Shown: positions 14,837 through 25,489 of the stretch, in pieces
Layout of the letters: each line of letters begins with the position of its first letter
How positions within the stretch are numbered: the first letter of the stretch is position 1
Assembly (NCBI GenBank): GCA_036261615.1
Contig: DATAKK010000010.1
Coordinates: forward strand, 1 to 28,692
DNA length: 28,692 bases
From: JAJYQH01 sp036261615
GTDB taxonomy: Bacteria; Actinomycetota; Actinomycetes; Propionibacteriales; Propionibacteriaceae
Direction of reading: 5' to 3'
Position numbers and translations under genes: made by a program
Notes under the pieces: generated by a model
Databases searched by the model: none
What the model was told of the DNA's origin: nothing
The model's input: the letters and a program-made list of their open reading frames with translations, nothing else

Positions 14837-15837
14837 GCGAGGGTCACCGTGTCCTTGCCTCCGGTGAGCCGGTTGACGAGGAACACCAGGCCGGCGAAGC
14901 CCATCGTCACCGCTGACAGCACGACACCCATCGCGCAGGCGAGGCCCCACTGGCCCTTGGTGAACGCCGTGCGGTAGAGGTACTGGCTCATCACGAGGGT
15001 CGAGTTGTTGGGGCCGCCGTTGGAGTTGAGGGCCTGCATGTAGACGAACGCGTCGAGGGCCGCGATGCCGAGGTAGATGTAGGCCGTCTGCACGTTCTCG
15101 CGGATGAGCGGCAGGGTGATGCCGATGGCCGTGCGGAACCGGTTGGCGCCGTCGATGCGCGCCGACTCGTAGATCTCGGCCGGGATGCCCTTGATCGCCG
15201 CGATGAACAGCACCATGTAGAAGCCGACCATGCCCCAGATGATGACGAACATCGACACCGGCATGGCGGTGCTCTCGGTGCCCAGCCACGCGAACGAGTT
15301 GAACTGGTGCAGCCCGATGCGGGTGAGGATGCCGTTGACCAGGCCGTTCGACGGGTCGAACACCTGGCTCCACATGATGCCCACGATGATCGCCGGGATC
15401 GTGTACGGGAAGAACGAGATGACCCGGTAGAACGACGAGCCGCTGAGCCCGCGCGTCTGTCCGTGGCTCGCCCCGCCCACGGTGATGAGCGTGGCGAGGG
15501 TGAGCGACAGCACGATCGTCACCAGGGGGACGACGATGCCGAGCGTCACGCTGTTGCGGATCGCGCGGAGGAACGTGTCGTCGGTGAACGCGGTCGTGTA
15601 GTTGCTCAACCCGATGTAGTCCATCTTCGGGTTGAAGCCCGTCCAGTCGGTGAGCGAGTAGTAGAAGGCCTGAACGAACGGGCTCACCACGAAGATGATG
15701 TAGACCGCCACCGGCACCCCGAGGAAGGCGAGGAAGAACGTCACCCGGTCGAAGCTGAAGTTGCGCCGGCGGCGGCGCCCCCGGGTGGCCTGTCGGCCAC
15801 GGGGAGCGCCGCCGCGCACGGGAAGACTGACAGTCAC
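14833..15837 (-). CDS. ngcF: Carbohydrate ABC transporter permease (NgcF-like, MalF type)
   Basis: A 334-residue CUT1 permease. After an Arg-rich cytosolic N-terminus (RGRRRRRNFSFDR) there are about six membrane spans. The EAA loop reads EIYESARIDGANRFRTAIGITLPLIREN, around residue 230-257. FFPYTIPAIIVGIMWSQVFDP is typical of MalF-type subunits. It starts with GTG at 15837, overlapping the stop of the binding-protein gene by 4 nt (GTGA), so ngcE, ngcF and ngcG form one coupled operon. It pairs with the downstream permease to form the membrane channel. Confidence 0.85.
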   Translation of the reverse strand: MTVSLPVRGGAPRGRQATRGRRRRRNFSFDRVTFFLAFLGVPVAVYIIFVVSPFVQAFYYSLTDWTGFNPKMDYIGLSNYTTAFTDDTFLRAIRNSVTLGIVVPLVTIVLSLTLATLITVGGASHGQTRGLSGSSFYRVISFFPYTIPAIIVGIMWSQVFDPSNGLVNGILTRIGLHQFNSFAWLGTESTAMPVSMFVIIWGMVGFYMVLFIAAIKGIPAEIYESARIDGANRFRTAIGITLPLIRENVQTAYIYLGIAALDAFVYMQALNSNGGPNNSTLVMSQYLYRTAFTKGQWGLACAMGVVLSAVTMGFAGLVFLVNRLTGGKDTVTLA

Positions 15838-17261
15838 GAGACCGTGATCTTCTTGACCGAGGGATCCTTGGCGACCTTGTCGGTGATCTGCTGCAGACCG
15901 TCGGTGAGCTGCTTCACCGAGGAGCCTCCCGCCAGGAAGGTGTTCCACAGCACCAACTGGTCGGCGTTCATCCCGTAGTAGTCGACGAACTGCCAGGTGA
16001 AGACGTCGCTTCCGGCGGCGTCGAGCATCTTGATCTGGCTCACCAGGGCCGTGGACCCGAATCCGTCGGCGGGGACGTTGCCCTTGACGATGGTCGGGGC
16101 CAGCTTCGTCTTGGAGAAGTTGGTCGTGGCGTCCTTGCTGAGCATGACCCGCATGAACTCCTTGCCGCCCGCGACGTTCTTGGCCTGGGTGGGCACGATG
16201 TAGCCCTCACCCGCGGTGGCGTGGAGCGCGTTCTGCGGCATCTTCGAGCTCTTGGTGACGGTGAGCTCGGGGATGCCGGTCATCTTGAAGCCGCTCTTGG
16301 TCTGCGACTTCATCTCGTTCTCGATCCACGACCCGGACGGGTAGAGCAGCGCCTGCTCCTGGCTCGACCACTGCGCCTGCGCCTGGGTGAACTGGGTGCC
16401 CGCGCCGCCCGGCTTGACCATGCCGGCGTCGATGATCTTCTTCATCGCGGTGAACACCTGCTGCACCGGCTCGAGGCTCCAGCACCCGGGCTTGAGGTTG
16501 TCGAGGGCCAGGCGGACGTCGTTGCCGCCCTCCTTGATGGCCGAGGCGATGGCGGTCGTCTGGTAGTAGGTGGCCGCCTCCTTGCCCCACAGGAACAGGT
16601 ACTTGTTCTTGGCCTTGGCCTCCTGGCCGAGCGCGTAGGCCTCGTCCCAGGTTGTCGGCGGCTTCCAGCCGTTGGCGTCGAACAGCGACTGGGAGTACCA
16701 CAGGGCGTAGACGGTCATGACGTAGTTGATGACCGCGAACTTGCCGTTGTAGGTGCCCGGCGCCTTGACGCCGCTGTAGAGGGTGTCGCTGATCTTGGTG
16801 CCCTCGAGGTTGTTCGCCTCGAACACCGAGCTGAGGTCCTCGATCTGGTCGAGGATCGTCTGGATGCCGATGAGGTTGGCGCCCGAGTCGTCGATGACGT
16901 CCGGCGGGTTGCCGGCGTTGAACCGGGGCTGCAGCGTGGTGGCGATCGTGGTGGTCGGGGTGACCTTGGCGTTGGCGGCGTAGGGCTGCTGGGCCATGAG
17001 CTTCGCGGCGAACTCCGCGTAGTCGACCCCGTAGCCGCCGTTGAAGATCACGGCGTCGACGGTGGAGCCCTTGGCGACGCCGAAGGGGTTGTCGGGCGAC
17101 GCGGACGCCGCACCGCTCGCGCTCGACCCGCTGGTCGAGGACGTGGTCTGAGCACCGCTGCCCGCGCACGAGGCCAGGGGGACGATCGCGGCTGCCGCGA
17201 GCGCCCCCTGGAACAGGCTGCGGCGTCCGATGCGGGACTGGCCGAAAGACGAATTCTGCAT
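15834..17261 (-). CDS. ngcE: Aminosugar ABC transporter substrate-binding lipoprotein (NgcE-like, Tat signal)
   Basis: A 475-residue extracellular solute-binding protein. The N-terminus has a twin-arginine motif (GRRSLFQG, Arg13-Arg14), a hydrophobic stretch and the lipobox L-A-S-C (Cys32), so it should be exported folded and lipid-anchored. Several blocks match what I recall of the N-acetylglucosamine/chitobiose-binding NgcE family: NPFGVAKGSTVDAVIFNGGYG, LQPRFNAGNPPDVIDDSGA, ALWYSQSLFDANGWKPPTTWDEA, NLKPGCW, YPSGSWIENEMKS and AGEGYIVPTQAKNVAGGKEF. ATG 17261 is fixed by the signal peptide and by CTCCT (AGGAG on the minus strand, 17269-17273). The reading frame stays open far upstream but that part is not coding. 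It is the first gene of the operon. Confidence 0.88.
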   Translation of the reverse strand: MQNSSFGQSRIGRRSLFQGALAAAAIVPLASCAGSGAQTTSSTSGSSASGAASASPDNPFGVAKGSTVDAVIFNGGYGVDYAEFAAKLMAQQPYAANAKVTPTTTIATTLQPRFNAGNPPDVIDDSGANLIGIQTILDQIEDLSSVFEANNLEGTKISDTLYSGVKAPGTYNGKFAVINYVMTVYALWYSQSLFDANGWKPPTTWDEAYALGQEAKAKNKYLFLWGKEAATYYQTTAIASAIKEGGNDVRLALDNLKPGCWSLEPVQQVFTAMKKIIDAGMVKPGGAGTQFTQAQAQWSSQEQALLYPSGSWIENEMKSQTKSGFKMTGIPELTVTKSSKMPQNALHATAGEGYIVPTQAKNVAGGKEFMRVMLSKDATTNFSKTKLAPTIVKGNVPADGFGSTALVSQIKMLDAAGSDVFTWQFVDYYGMNADQLVLWNTFLAGGSSVKQLTDGLQQITDKVAKDPSVKKITVS

Positions 17262-17297
17262 GAACCATCTCCTGTGACAAGGCAATCCGGGCCTCAT

Positions 17298-17414
17298 TGC
17301 ACGGATGCGGAACTGTGGTTGTCGATAACGTAGCCCCCCAGGGTCGGGCTGTCTTGATTGCGGCCGGTTCTGCCGCGTTTCGCTCACTTCCATCGCGCGA
17401 GCCTGCACGGATGC
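17298..17414 (+). repeat. TGCACGGATGC direct repeats flanking the ngcE promoter
   Basis: The 11-mer TGCACGGATGC occurs at 17298-17308 and 17404-17414, on either side of the candidate ngcE promoter in the divergent intergenic region. It could be a pair of regulator sites. It is not a palindrome and no regulator gene is in the window. Confidence 0.4.
17327..17355 (-). promoter_or_regulatory. Candidate promoter of the ngcEFG operon
   Basis: On the minus strand, AAGACA (17350-17355), a 17-nt spacer and TACGTT (17327-17332), about 65 nt before the ngcE start. The leader then contains an AGGAG ribosome binding site. Confidence 0.45.
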
Positions 17415-17504
17415 CCTTGTCGGGAAGGGGGCTCGGCGCCCTTCGGAGGGCGGCGTCCGCGCAGTCGGGTTGCCCGCGGCGCCCCGGGCGCACCGGGTGG
17501 GCCC

Positions 17505-17510
17505 TAGAGT
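17505..17510 (+). promoter_or_regulatory. -10 box of the SIS-domain gene, leaderless type
   Basis: TAGAGT, 7 nt before the ATG at 17518, with no Shine-Dalgarno sequence between them. Confidence 0.5.
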
Positions 17511-17517
17511 GCGCGGC

Positions 17518-18285
17518 ATGACCTCAGCCGAACAGTTCCACCAGGAAGTCGTCTCCCGCCTGCCGCTGCTCGTCGCCTCGGCCGCCGACGGCCCGATCGC
17601 GCGCGCCGCCGATCTCATGGCCGACGCGATCGCCGACGGGGGCGTCGTCCACGCCTTCGGCACCGGGCACTCCGAGGCCTTCGCCATGGAGGTCGCCGGT
17701 CGTGCGGGAGGACTCATCCCCACGTCGAAGGCGGCCCTCCGTGACGTGGTGATCTGGGGCTCGCGCGAGCGCAGCGCGCTGAGCGGACCCGAGCTGGAGC
17801 GTGACCCGAAGGTCGCCCAGGAGCTGTTCGACCTGCAGTCCGACCACCCGGCCGACGTGTGGGTGATCGCGTCCAACTCCGGCGTCAACGGCTCGATCGT
17901 CGGGGTCGCCCAGGCGGTCAAGGACGCCGGCCACCCCCTCATCGCGGTCACCAGCCTCAAGCACACCATGGCGGTGCAGCCGAAGCACCCGAGCGGCAAG
18001 CGGCTCAGCGACCTCGCGGACGTCGTCATCGACAACCTCGCCCCGTTCGGCGACACCACGGTGCCGCTGGACGCCGGCGAGCTCACCGAGGGCATGGTCG
18101 GGGGAGCGATCTCGTCGATCACGGGGGCGTTCATCGCCCAGCTGCTCACGCTCGGGACGGCGGAGCGGCTGGCGGCGCGCGGCGTCCGGCCCCCGATGTA
18201 CATCTCGGCCAACATCCCCGGCGGGGACGAGCACAACCGCGAGCTCACCGACAAGTACGCCGGCCGGTTGCGGATCGAGGGCTGA
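17518..18285 (+). CDS. SIS-domain sugar-phosphate protein (UPF0309 type)
   Basis: A 255-residue cytosolic protein with one SIS (sugar isomerase) domain. Visible motifs are the phosphosugar-binding HAFGTGHSEAFAMEVAGRAGG (about 45-65), VWVIASNSGVNGSIVGVAQAVK (about 116-137) and LIAVTSLKHT. The C-terminal half (HPSGKRLSDLADVVIDNLAPFGD and PPMYISANIPGGDEHN) is that of the UPF0309 family, related to the MurNAc-6-P etherase MurQ. From memory, a Streptomyces member has been described as a GlcNAc-6-phosphate dehydratase (NagS); I cannot confirm the activity here. It is divergent from ngcE and 53 bp upstream of a sugar kinase gene, so its substrate is probably the kinase product. Confidence 0.82.
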   Translation: MTSAEQFHQEVVSRLPLLVASAADGPIARAADLMADAIADGGVVHAFGTGHSEAFAMEVAGRAGGLIPTSKAALRDVVIWGSRERSALSGPELERDPKVAQELFDLQSDHPADVWVIASNSGVNGSIVGVAQAVKDAGHPLIAVTSLKHTMAVQPKHPSGKRLSDLADVVIDNLAPFGDTTVPLDAGELTEGMVGGAISSITGAFIAQLLTLGTAERLAARGVRPPMYISANIPGGDEHNRELTDKYAGRLRIEG

Positions 18286-18289
18286 CCGC

Positions 18290-18295
18290 TAGGGT
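18290..18295 (+). promoter_or_regulatory. Possible internal -10 box before the kinase gene
   Basis: TAGGGT just after the SIS-domain stop codon, about 43 nt before the kinase ATG. The kinase also has its own ribosome binding site (GGGACGGGAG, about 18324-18333). Confidence 0.3.
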
Positions 18296-18338
18296 GTGGC
18301 ACACCTCGCGGCGGGGCGCATGAAGGGACGGGAGAACG

Positions 18339-19340
18339 ATGGTTCCGGCGGTCATAGCGGTTGATGCGGGCGGCACGTCGACGAGGGCGGCGGTGGTCGG
18401 CCTCACCGGCGACGTGCTCGGCGTGGGCGTGGCCGGGGCGGGCAACCCGATCTCCTCGGGTGTCGAACTCGCCACGGCCAACGTCGTCACCGCCTGCCGG
18501 CAGGCGGTGCAGCAGGCGGGCACCGATCCCCGGCTGATCGGATCCCTCGTCACCATGGCGGGCGGATCGACGGGGCTGGTGGCCGGCAGCGACATCGTCG
18601 CCCGGCTCACAGAGGGCGGGCTCCCCGGGCCGGTCACGCTCGAGAGCGACGTGCTGAGCGCCTACTTCTCCGGCACCCCGGCCCCCGACGGTGCCGTGCT
18701 CGTCGTCGGCACCGGCGCCGTCGCGGGACGGGTCACCGACAGCAAGCTCTCGCGGGTGGCCGACGGCCTCGGCTGGCTCATCGGTGACTCGGGCTCGGGG
18801 TTCTGGATCGGCCGGGCGGCGGCGATCGCCGCGGCGTCCGACCTCGACGGGCGGGGACGCCAGACCGTGCTCACCGACGAGGTGCTCAGCGAGTTCGGCA
18901 TCACCCGCACCGGCCGTGAGGTGAACGGGCGCCCCGAGGCGGTGTCCACCCTGATCCACGAGGTGTACCAGCGGCGTCCGATCGAGCTGGCCCGGCTGGC
19001 GCGCCCGGTGCTGCGCCACCCCGACGACCCGGTGGCCTCGACGATCCTCGACCTCGCCGCCAACGCCCTCACCAACACGATCACGTCACTGCTCGGTGAC
19101 GACGACCTGCCGCTCGTGCTCGCGGGCGGCCTGGTCGGGCCCGCCAGCGCCCTGCACGAGCGGCTGGTGAGCCGGCTCGCCGGACGCCGGTGCCTCACCG
19201 CCACCGACGGGCTCGCAGGAGCCGCACTGCTCGCGCTGCGGCAGGCGGGCGCCGAGGCGAACCAGGCGGTGCACTCCCGGTTGGTGGCCGCGCTCGCGGC
19301 CCGCACCATCCCGGTCGGGTCGCACGCCGCCGGCCGGTAG
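18339..19340 (+). CDS. BadF/BadG/BcrA/BcrD-family aminosugar kinase
   Basis: A 333-residue kinase of the ASKHA (actin-like ATPase) fold. The phosphate-1 motif DAGGTSTR (9-16) is followed by GNPISSG, MAGGSTGL, ESDVLSAYFSG and the second glycine loop VVGTGAVAGRV. GWLIGDSGSGFWIGRAA is the family's conserved block, and LVLAGGLVGPAS is the adenosine-site loop near the C-terminus. Members phosphorylate GlcNAc or MurNAc. With NgcEFG-like uptake next door, ATP-dependent phosphorylation of imported free GlcNAc is the likely job. A GGGACGGGAG ribosome binding site supports the ATG at 18339. It ends 14 nt from the convergent UvrA-like gene. Confidence 0.85.
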   Translation: MVPAVIAVDAGGTSTRAAVVGLTGDVLGVGVAGAGNPISSGVELATANVVTACRQAVQQAGTDPRLIGSLVTMAGGSTGLVAGSDIVARLTEGGLPGPVTLESDVLSAYFSGTPAPDGAVLVVGTGAVAGRVTDSKLSRVADGLGWLIGDSGSGFWIGRAAAIAAASDLDGRGRQTVLTDEVLSEFGITRTGREVNGRPEAVSTLIHEVYQRRPIELARLARPVLRHPDDPVASTILDLAANALTNTITSLLGDDDLPLVLAGGLVGPASALHERLVSRLAGRRCLTATDGLAGAALLALRQAGAEANQAVHSRLVAALAARTIPVGSHAAGR

Positions 19341-19354
19341 CCGCCGGACGCCGC

Positions 19355-21757
<2,403 letters not shown>

Positions 21758-21860
21758 GTTAGGGTCCCCTCACTTGCGGCGACGGTCGAGCGTGATTCTG
21801 CCACCGGCGTCCGGTTGTGACGAGGCGCCCTGGCGAGCGGACGTTCCCGGCGGCCGGGAC

Positions 21861-21932
21861 GCCAAAACGTGCACCACCTGCCACTCGATGGCCTGACAGG
21901 CGGGTGTGTGGCAGGTGGGGCCAATTTCGCAG
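21861..21932. repeat. Intergenic palindromic element, copy B
   Basis: CCACCTGCCAC (21874-21884) and GTGGCAGGTGG (21908-21918) are perfect 11-bp inverted repeats with a 23-nt loop. The outer part ends in AATTTCGCAG as in copy A at 13172-13252, and the two align with nearly equal length. It lies between the PEPCK stop and the UvrA-like start, both on the minus strand. Confidence 0.65.
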
Positions 21933-21997
21933 AAACGGGGCGAGGAAGGCCGACGGGCCGGCAGGCCTCACACCGCTCGCCCGCACCGGGCTCGCGG

Positions 21998-24900
21998 TCA
22001 GAGCACCTGGAGGCCGAGGGTGCCGCGGAGTGATTCGAGGTACCCGTCGGACGCCGTCCACTCCCGCTCGGCTCGCGCCCGGTTCAGGCGGGCCGGGAGC
22101 CCGAGCCGCTCGACGGTCGCGGCGTTGGCCGGCACGGCGAGGAACTGGCCGAGGTCGTGGATGGCCCGGTCGAGGGCGCGGACGTCGGCGTCCCGCTTCG
22201 CTGCGAGCCGCTCCGCGTACCAAGCCGAGGAGAGGACGGCGTCCCGGGTGAACATGGCCCGGAACGCGGGGTCGTCGAGGGTGCGGCCCTCGCGGGTGAC
22301 CCCGTCGGCCATGATCTCGAGCAGCGCGCGCAGCGGCGGGATGGCGAGCCCGACCGTGCCGTCGGCGAAGTAGGCCCGGGCGACCCGCTGGTGGGTGGCG
22401 ACGATGGTGTCGAGGGAGTCGGCGAAGATGCCCATGTCCTGTGTCTCGGGCCGGAGCATGGCCTCGTCGAACACCGCGTGCGGGTGCATGAAGATGCGGC
22501 CGAAGTAGGTGGTGGCGAACTTGCGGGTCATCCGGTAGCCGAGGCGGCTCGCGAGCACCCGGCGTCCGTCGTGCTCGAGGTCGGTGAGCCGCTCGAGGGC
22601 ACCGCTCGCGATGAGCGCGCCGGCGTCCCGCTCGGCCGGCGTCATGCGGGAGAACACCTCGGGGACGAGCAGGCTGAAGTCGTGGTCGATCCGCACGTGC
22701 GGCCCGACGTAGCCCGCGCACGAGACCCAGCCGTCGTAGCCGGAGAGCGCGTAGGAGAGGAAGGCGGCGTTGAGGTCGATGATCGCCGGCAGCGCGTTGA
22801 ACGGGCCCTTGGTGAGGGCGCCCTCGGAGCCGGCGCCGGTGGTCGAGGGGGACTTCCCGGTCATCGAGCTGATGAACTCCATGAACAGTTCGGGCAGTTC
22901 GAGGTAGTGCAGGGGGTTGAACGGGCACAGCGCCGGGACCCCGGGTTCGGGCGGGTTGTTGCGGCGTCCGGCGGCGACGACGTCGACCGGCAGCGGCAGC
23001 GGTTCGCCGGTGGGACACCGTGCCTGCAGGTGCGCCGCGAGGTCGGACGCCGCGGTCGCCAGCGGGTCGGCGAGGTCGGGACGCTGCTGCAGGTAGCGCG
23101 GGTTCTTCGACGGCCGCCCGTCGACCAGCCGCGGCTCGGCCGACGAGACGACGTACGCCGGCGACGCGTCGTCGGGCTCGTCGGCGAAGCGGGCGATGAG
23201 GTCGCGCATCGGCGCGGTGAACGCGCTGAACGACACGGCGTCGTCGCGCATCTCGCGGGCCTCGGCGTGGGTGAGCGGCTGGAAGTTCGACAGGAAGGTG
23301 CCCGGCGTGGCGATGTCGCGCTCGGCCTGCCGGTCGTAGCCTCGGTGGATCGCGTCGTCGGGACGCTGGAACAGCAGCGACTCGCAGTTCTCGACGTACT
23401 TGCGGGAGGGCCCCGCGGACGCCGGCAGCACGACGCTCGCGGTGATGTCGTCCTCGGTCTGCACCTTGACCGCGGGGTGGAAGTCGGGCCGCAGGGTGAA
23501 CAGCCGCCACGAGCCGTCGGCCTCGAAACCGACCCGCAGCATCGTCGTCATGATCTTGTCGCCGTCGAGACGCACGAAGTTGCCGAGCCGGTCGTTGATG
23601 CGGGCGACGGTGAAGTGCTCGCGCCAGTCGTCGCCCCACTCCGGGCGGGCGAACCGCTTGACGGTGAAGACGAGTTCCTTGATGTACTGCGGGATCGCCT
23701 CCAGGAAGGCGTTGTAGTCGTCGGTGAAGTCGGGCGCGGGCGTGAACAGCTTGATGACCGAGCCCATGCTCCGCTCGCGGCTGAGCACCGAGCGGTGGTC
23801 GCTCGTGTCGCCGCTGGCGAACCGGCCGGAGTAGTCGCGCTCGAGCAGGGACGCCACCTGGTCCATGTCGGCGTCGAAGTCGGGGCTGTAGAGGTTGCCG
23901 AAGATGAAGGCGTCCGCGATCGCCTTGCTGATCTCGCTCTTGCCGCCACCCGACACCGTGGAGGGCTTGTGGCAGGTGGTGGAGGTGGGCGAGACGCCGA
24001 CCAGCGTCCACTGGGTGGGGTCGGCGGCGAGGGGCTGCATGAAGACCCGGTACCCGTCAGGGGTGAAGTAGGTGCGGTCGGCCCGCAGCCGGACGCCGCG
24101 CCGCCCCCCTGACGCGTCGGTCCAGCCGATGCTGCGCTCGTCGAGGCTGAACGTGGGGTTCTGCGGCACGAGCACGAACTCCGGGTGCAGGGCGTCGACG
24201 GCGTGCCCCTCCGGCTGGCGGACGAAGCGGTGCGGGTCGCGCTCCAGCACCTCCTCGATGCTGTGGCCCGGGTCGGAGTAGCTGTCGGCGAACCGCCTGC
24301 CGAGGGCGTAGCTCGGGAAGACCCGCGCGCCGCCGGAGTGCTCCTCCTCGGCGTTGCCCAGCAGGTTTGCCGAGTAGCTGATCTGTGTCTTCACCTCCTT
24401 CTTGCAGTAGCCGAAGTAGTTGTCGGCGATCACCGTGACGATGACGCCCCGCGCGTCGCGCGCACACACCTTGAACGCCCGGCCGCCGTTGTACGGCTCG
24501 GCGTCGTCGCGGTAGCACATGCCGTCGCGGCGCTGCCGCTCGGTGGCGTCGTCCCACCGCGGCAGGCCGAGCGACTTCTTCGTCGCGCGGGTGAGGTGCG
24601 GGGCGAGGATGACGCAGCCGGTGTGCCCGGTCCAGCCGGCCGGGTCGAGCGCCGCGTCGTTGTCGCTGAGGTAGGGGTCGCCGCCGTTGCCGAACACGCT
24701 CTCGACGAAGTCGAGGTTGGAGACCAGGCCGCCGGGGACGATGAACCGGATCTCCATCCGCTTCTCCGGCGTGAGTCCGGCGACCGCGGGCTGCACCAGC
24801 GGACGCAGCAGCAGCGAGACGAAGCAGCGGGCAGGCGTGTCGGAGGTGCTGGTGTACGGAAGCGTCTGGGCGTCGTCGGGAGGCTGCACGGCGAGGTCGA

Positions 24901-25345
24901 GCAGCCGGGCGAAGACGTCGCGGGGCACCGCGAGCTTGTCGTCCGGGATGGGCAGGCCGCCCTCGGCGATGTGGAACACCCCCGCCGTGGTGCGGCGGTC
25001 GTTGGCGGGGTTGTGCAGGACGCCGTTCGCCAACCGGTAGCTCGACACCAGGTCGGAGGCGAACTGGTCGGCGTCCCGGGGCAGGCTGAGTTCGCGGGCC
25101 AGACCGGGCCGGTCGAGGACGAGCGTGCGGCGGGGGAGCTGCGGCCGCACCGGCGCGTCGGCCAGGTAGTCGTCGAGGAACGTCTGGATGCGGTGGTCGG
25201 CAGCGCAGGGCCGGTACTCCAGCCGCCGGTTGAACTCCAGTTGCCGCGCGACGAGGGGCGCGACCAGGCTGTCGGGCTCCGCCTCCGCGAGCCCGAGCAG
25301 CGCGAGCCGCAGGGTGATGGCGTCGGTGAGCGGGGACGTGGCCAT
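21998..25345 (-). CDS. Probable PPi-type phosphoenolpyruvate carboxykinase (PEP carboxytransphosphorylase)
   Basis: A 1115-residue cytosolic protein. Its size and motifs match my recollection of the pyrophosphate-dependent PEPCKs (EC 4.1.1.38) of Propionibacterium and Entamoeba, which interconvert oxaloacetate + PPi and PEP + CO2 + Pi; ATP and GTP PEPCKs are only 520-650 residues. Supporting blocks are the P-loop-like TVSGGGKSEISKA (463-475), RDDAEPYNGGRAFKVC (279-294), DNYFGYCKKEVKTQISYSAN (308-327, with the Lys pair) and NPLHYLELPELFMEF near the C-terminus. The P-loop departs from the GxxGxGKT pattern of nucleotide PEPCKs. ATG 25345 is supported by GATACT 5 nt upstream. I have no alignment, so the call rests on remembered family features. 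If it is wrong, this is a large uncharacterised P-loop protein. Confidence 0.72.
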   Translation of the reverse strand: MATSPLTDAITLRLALLGLAEAEPDSLVAPLVARQLEFNRRLEYRPCAADHRIQTFLDDYLADAPVRPQLPRRTLVLDRPGLARELSLPRDADQFASDLVSSYRLANGVLHNPANDRRTTAGVFHIAEGGLPIPDDKLAVPRDVFARLLDLAVQPPDDAQTLPYTSTSDTPARCFVSLLLRPLVQPAVAGLTPEKRMEIRFIVPGGLVSNLDFVESVFGNGGDPYLSDNDAALDPAGWTGHTGCVILAPHLTRATKKSLGLPRWDDATERQRRDGMCYRDDAEPYNGGRAFKVCARDARGVIVTVIADNYFGYCKKEVKTQISYSANLLGNAEEEHSGGARVFPSYALGRRFADSYSDPGHSIEEVLERDPHRFVRQPEGHAVDALHPEFVLVPQNPTFSLDERSIGWTDASGGRRGVRLRADRTYFTPDGYRVFMQPLAADPTQWTLVGVSPTSTTCHKPSTVSGGGKSEISKAIADAFIFGNLYSPDFDADMDQVASLLERDYSGRFASGDTSDHRSVLSRERSMGSVIKLFTPAPDFTDDYNAFLEAIPQYIKELVFTVKRFARPEWGDDWREHFTVARINDRLGNFVRLDGDKIMTTMLRVGFEADGSWRLFTLRPDFHPAVKVQTEDDITASVVLPASAGPSRKYVENCESLLFQRPDDAIHRGYDRQAERDIATPGTFLSNFQPLTHAEAREMRDDAVSFSAFTAPMRDLIARFADEPDDASPAYVVSSAEPRLVDGRPSKNPRYLQQRPDLADPLATAASDLAAHLQARCPTGEPLPLPVDVVAAGRRNNPPEPGVPALCPFNPLHYLELPELFMEFISSMTGKSPSTTGAGSEGALTKGPFNALPAIIDLNAAFLSYALSGYDGWVSCAGYVGPHVRIDHDFSLLVPEVFSRMTPAERDAGALIASGALERLTDLEHDGRRVLASRLGYRMTRKFATTYFGRIFMHPHAVFDEAMLRPETQDMGIFADSLDTIVATHQRVARAYFADGTVGLAIPPLRALLEIMADGVTREGRTLDDPAFRAMFTRDAVLSSAWYAERLAAKRDADVRALDRAIHDLGQFLAVPANAATVERLGLPARLNRARAEREWTASDGYLESLRGTLGLQVL

Positions 25346-25350
25346 GCCTC

Positions 25351-25356
25351 AGTATC
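25351..25356 (-). promoter_or_regulatory. Possible -10 box of the PPi-PEPCK gene, leaderless type
   Basis: GATACT on the minus strand (4 of 6), 5 nt before the ATG at 25345. The spacer GAGGC is the same as in front of the antiporter gene. Confidence 0.35.
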
Positions 25357-25489
25357 CAGCGGGGTTCGCGCCCCGGATCGGTGGGTCTGGATAGGTCTCG
25401 GGGGGCGACAACGAGCCGCTGAGGAACGGCCCGCGCGACAATCGGGAGATCGCCGAGCGGGTGGACCGGGGATGTGTTTCCATCGTCCT

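Noticed and set aside
17262..17517. DasR-type operator
   Set aside because: I found no good match to the ACTGGTCTAGACCAGT-like palindrome in the divergent region.
17262..19019. N-terminal extension of the ngcE frame to 1061 codons
   Set aside because: The Tat/lipoprotein signal fixes the start at 17261. The upstream part is antisense to the SIS and kinase genes.
22157..24112. 651-codon plus-strand frame opposite the 1115-residue gene
   Set aside because: Low-complexity Val/Gly/Arg/Asp composition and no start signal; typical GC shadow.
24185..25489. Upstream extension of the small membrane protein gene
   Set aside because: It would overlap the PEPCK gene by over 1 kb in antisense, and the composition changes sharply at the ATG at 25490.
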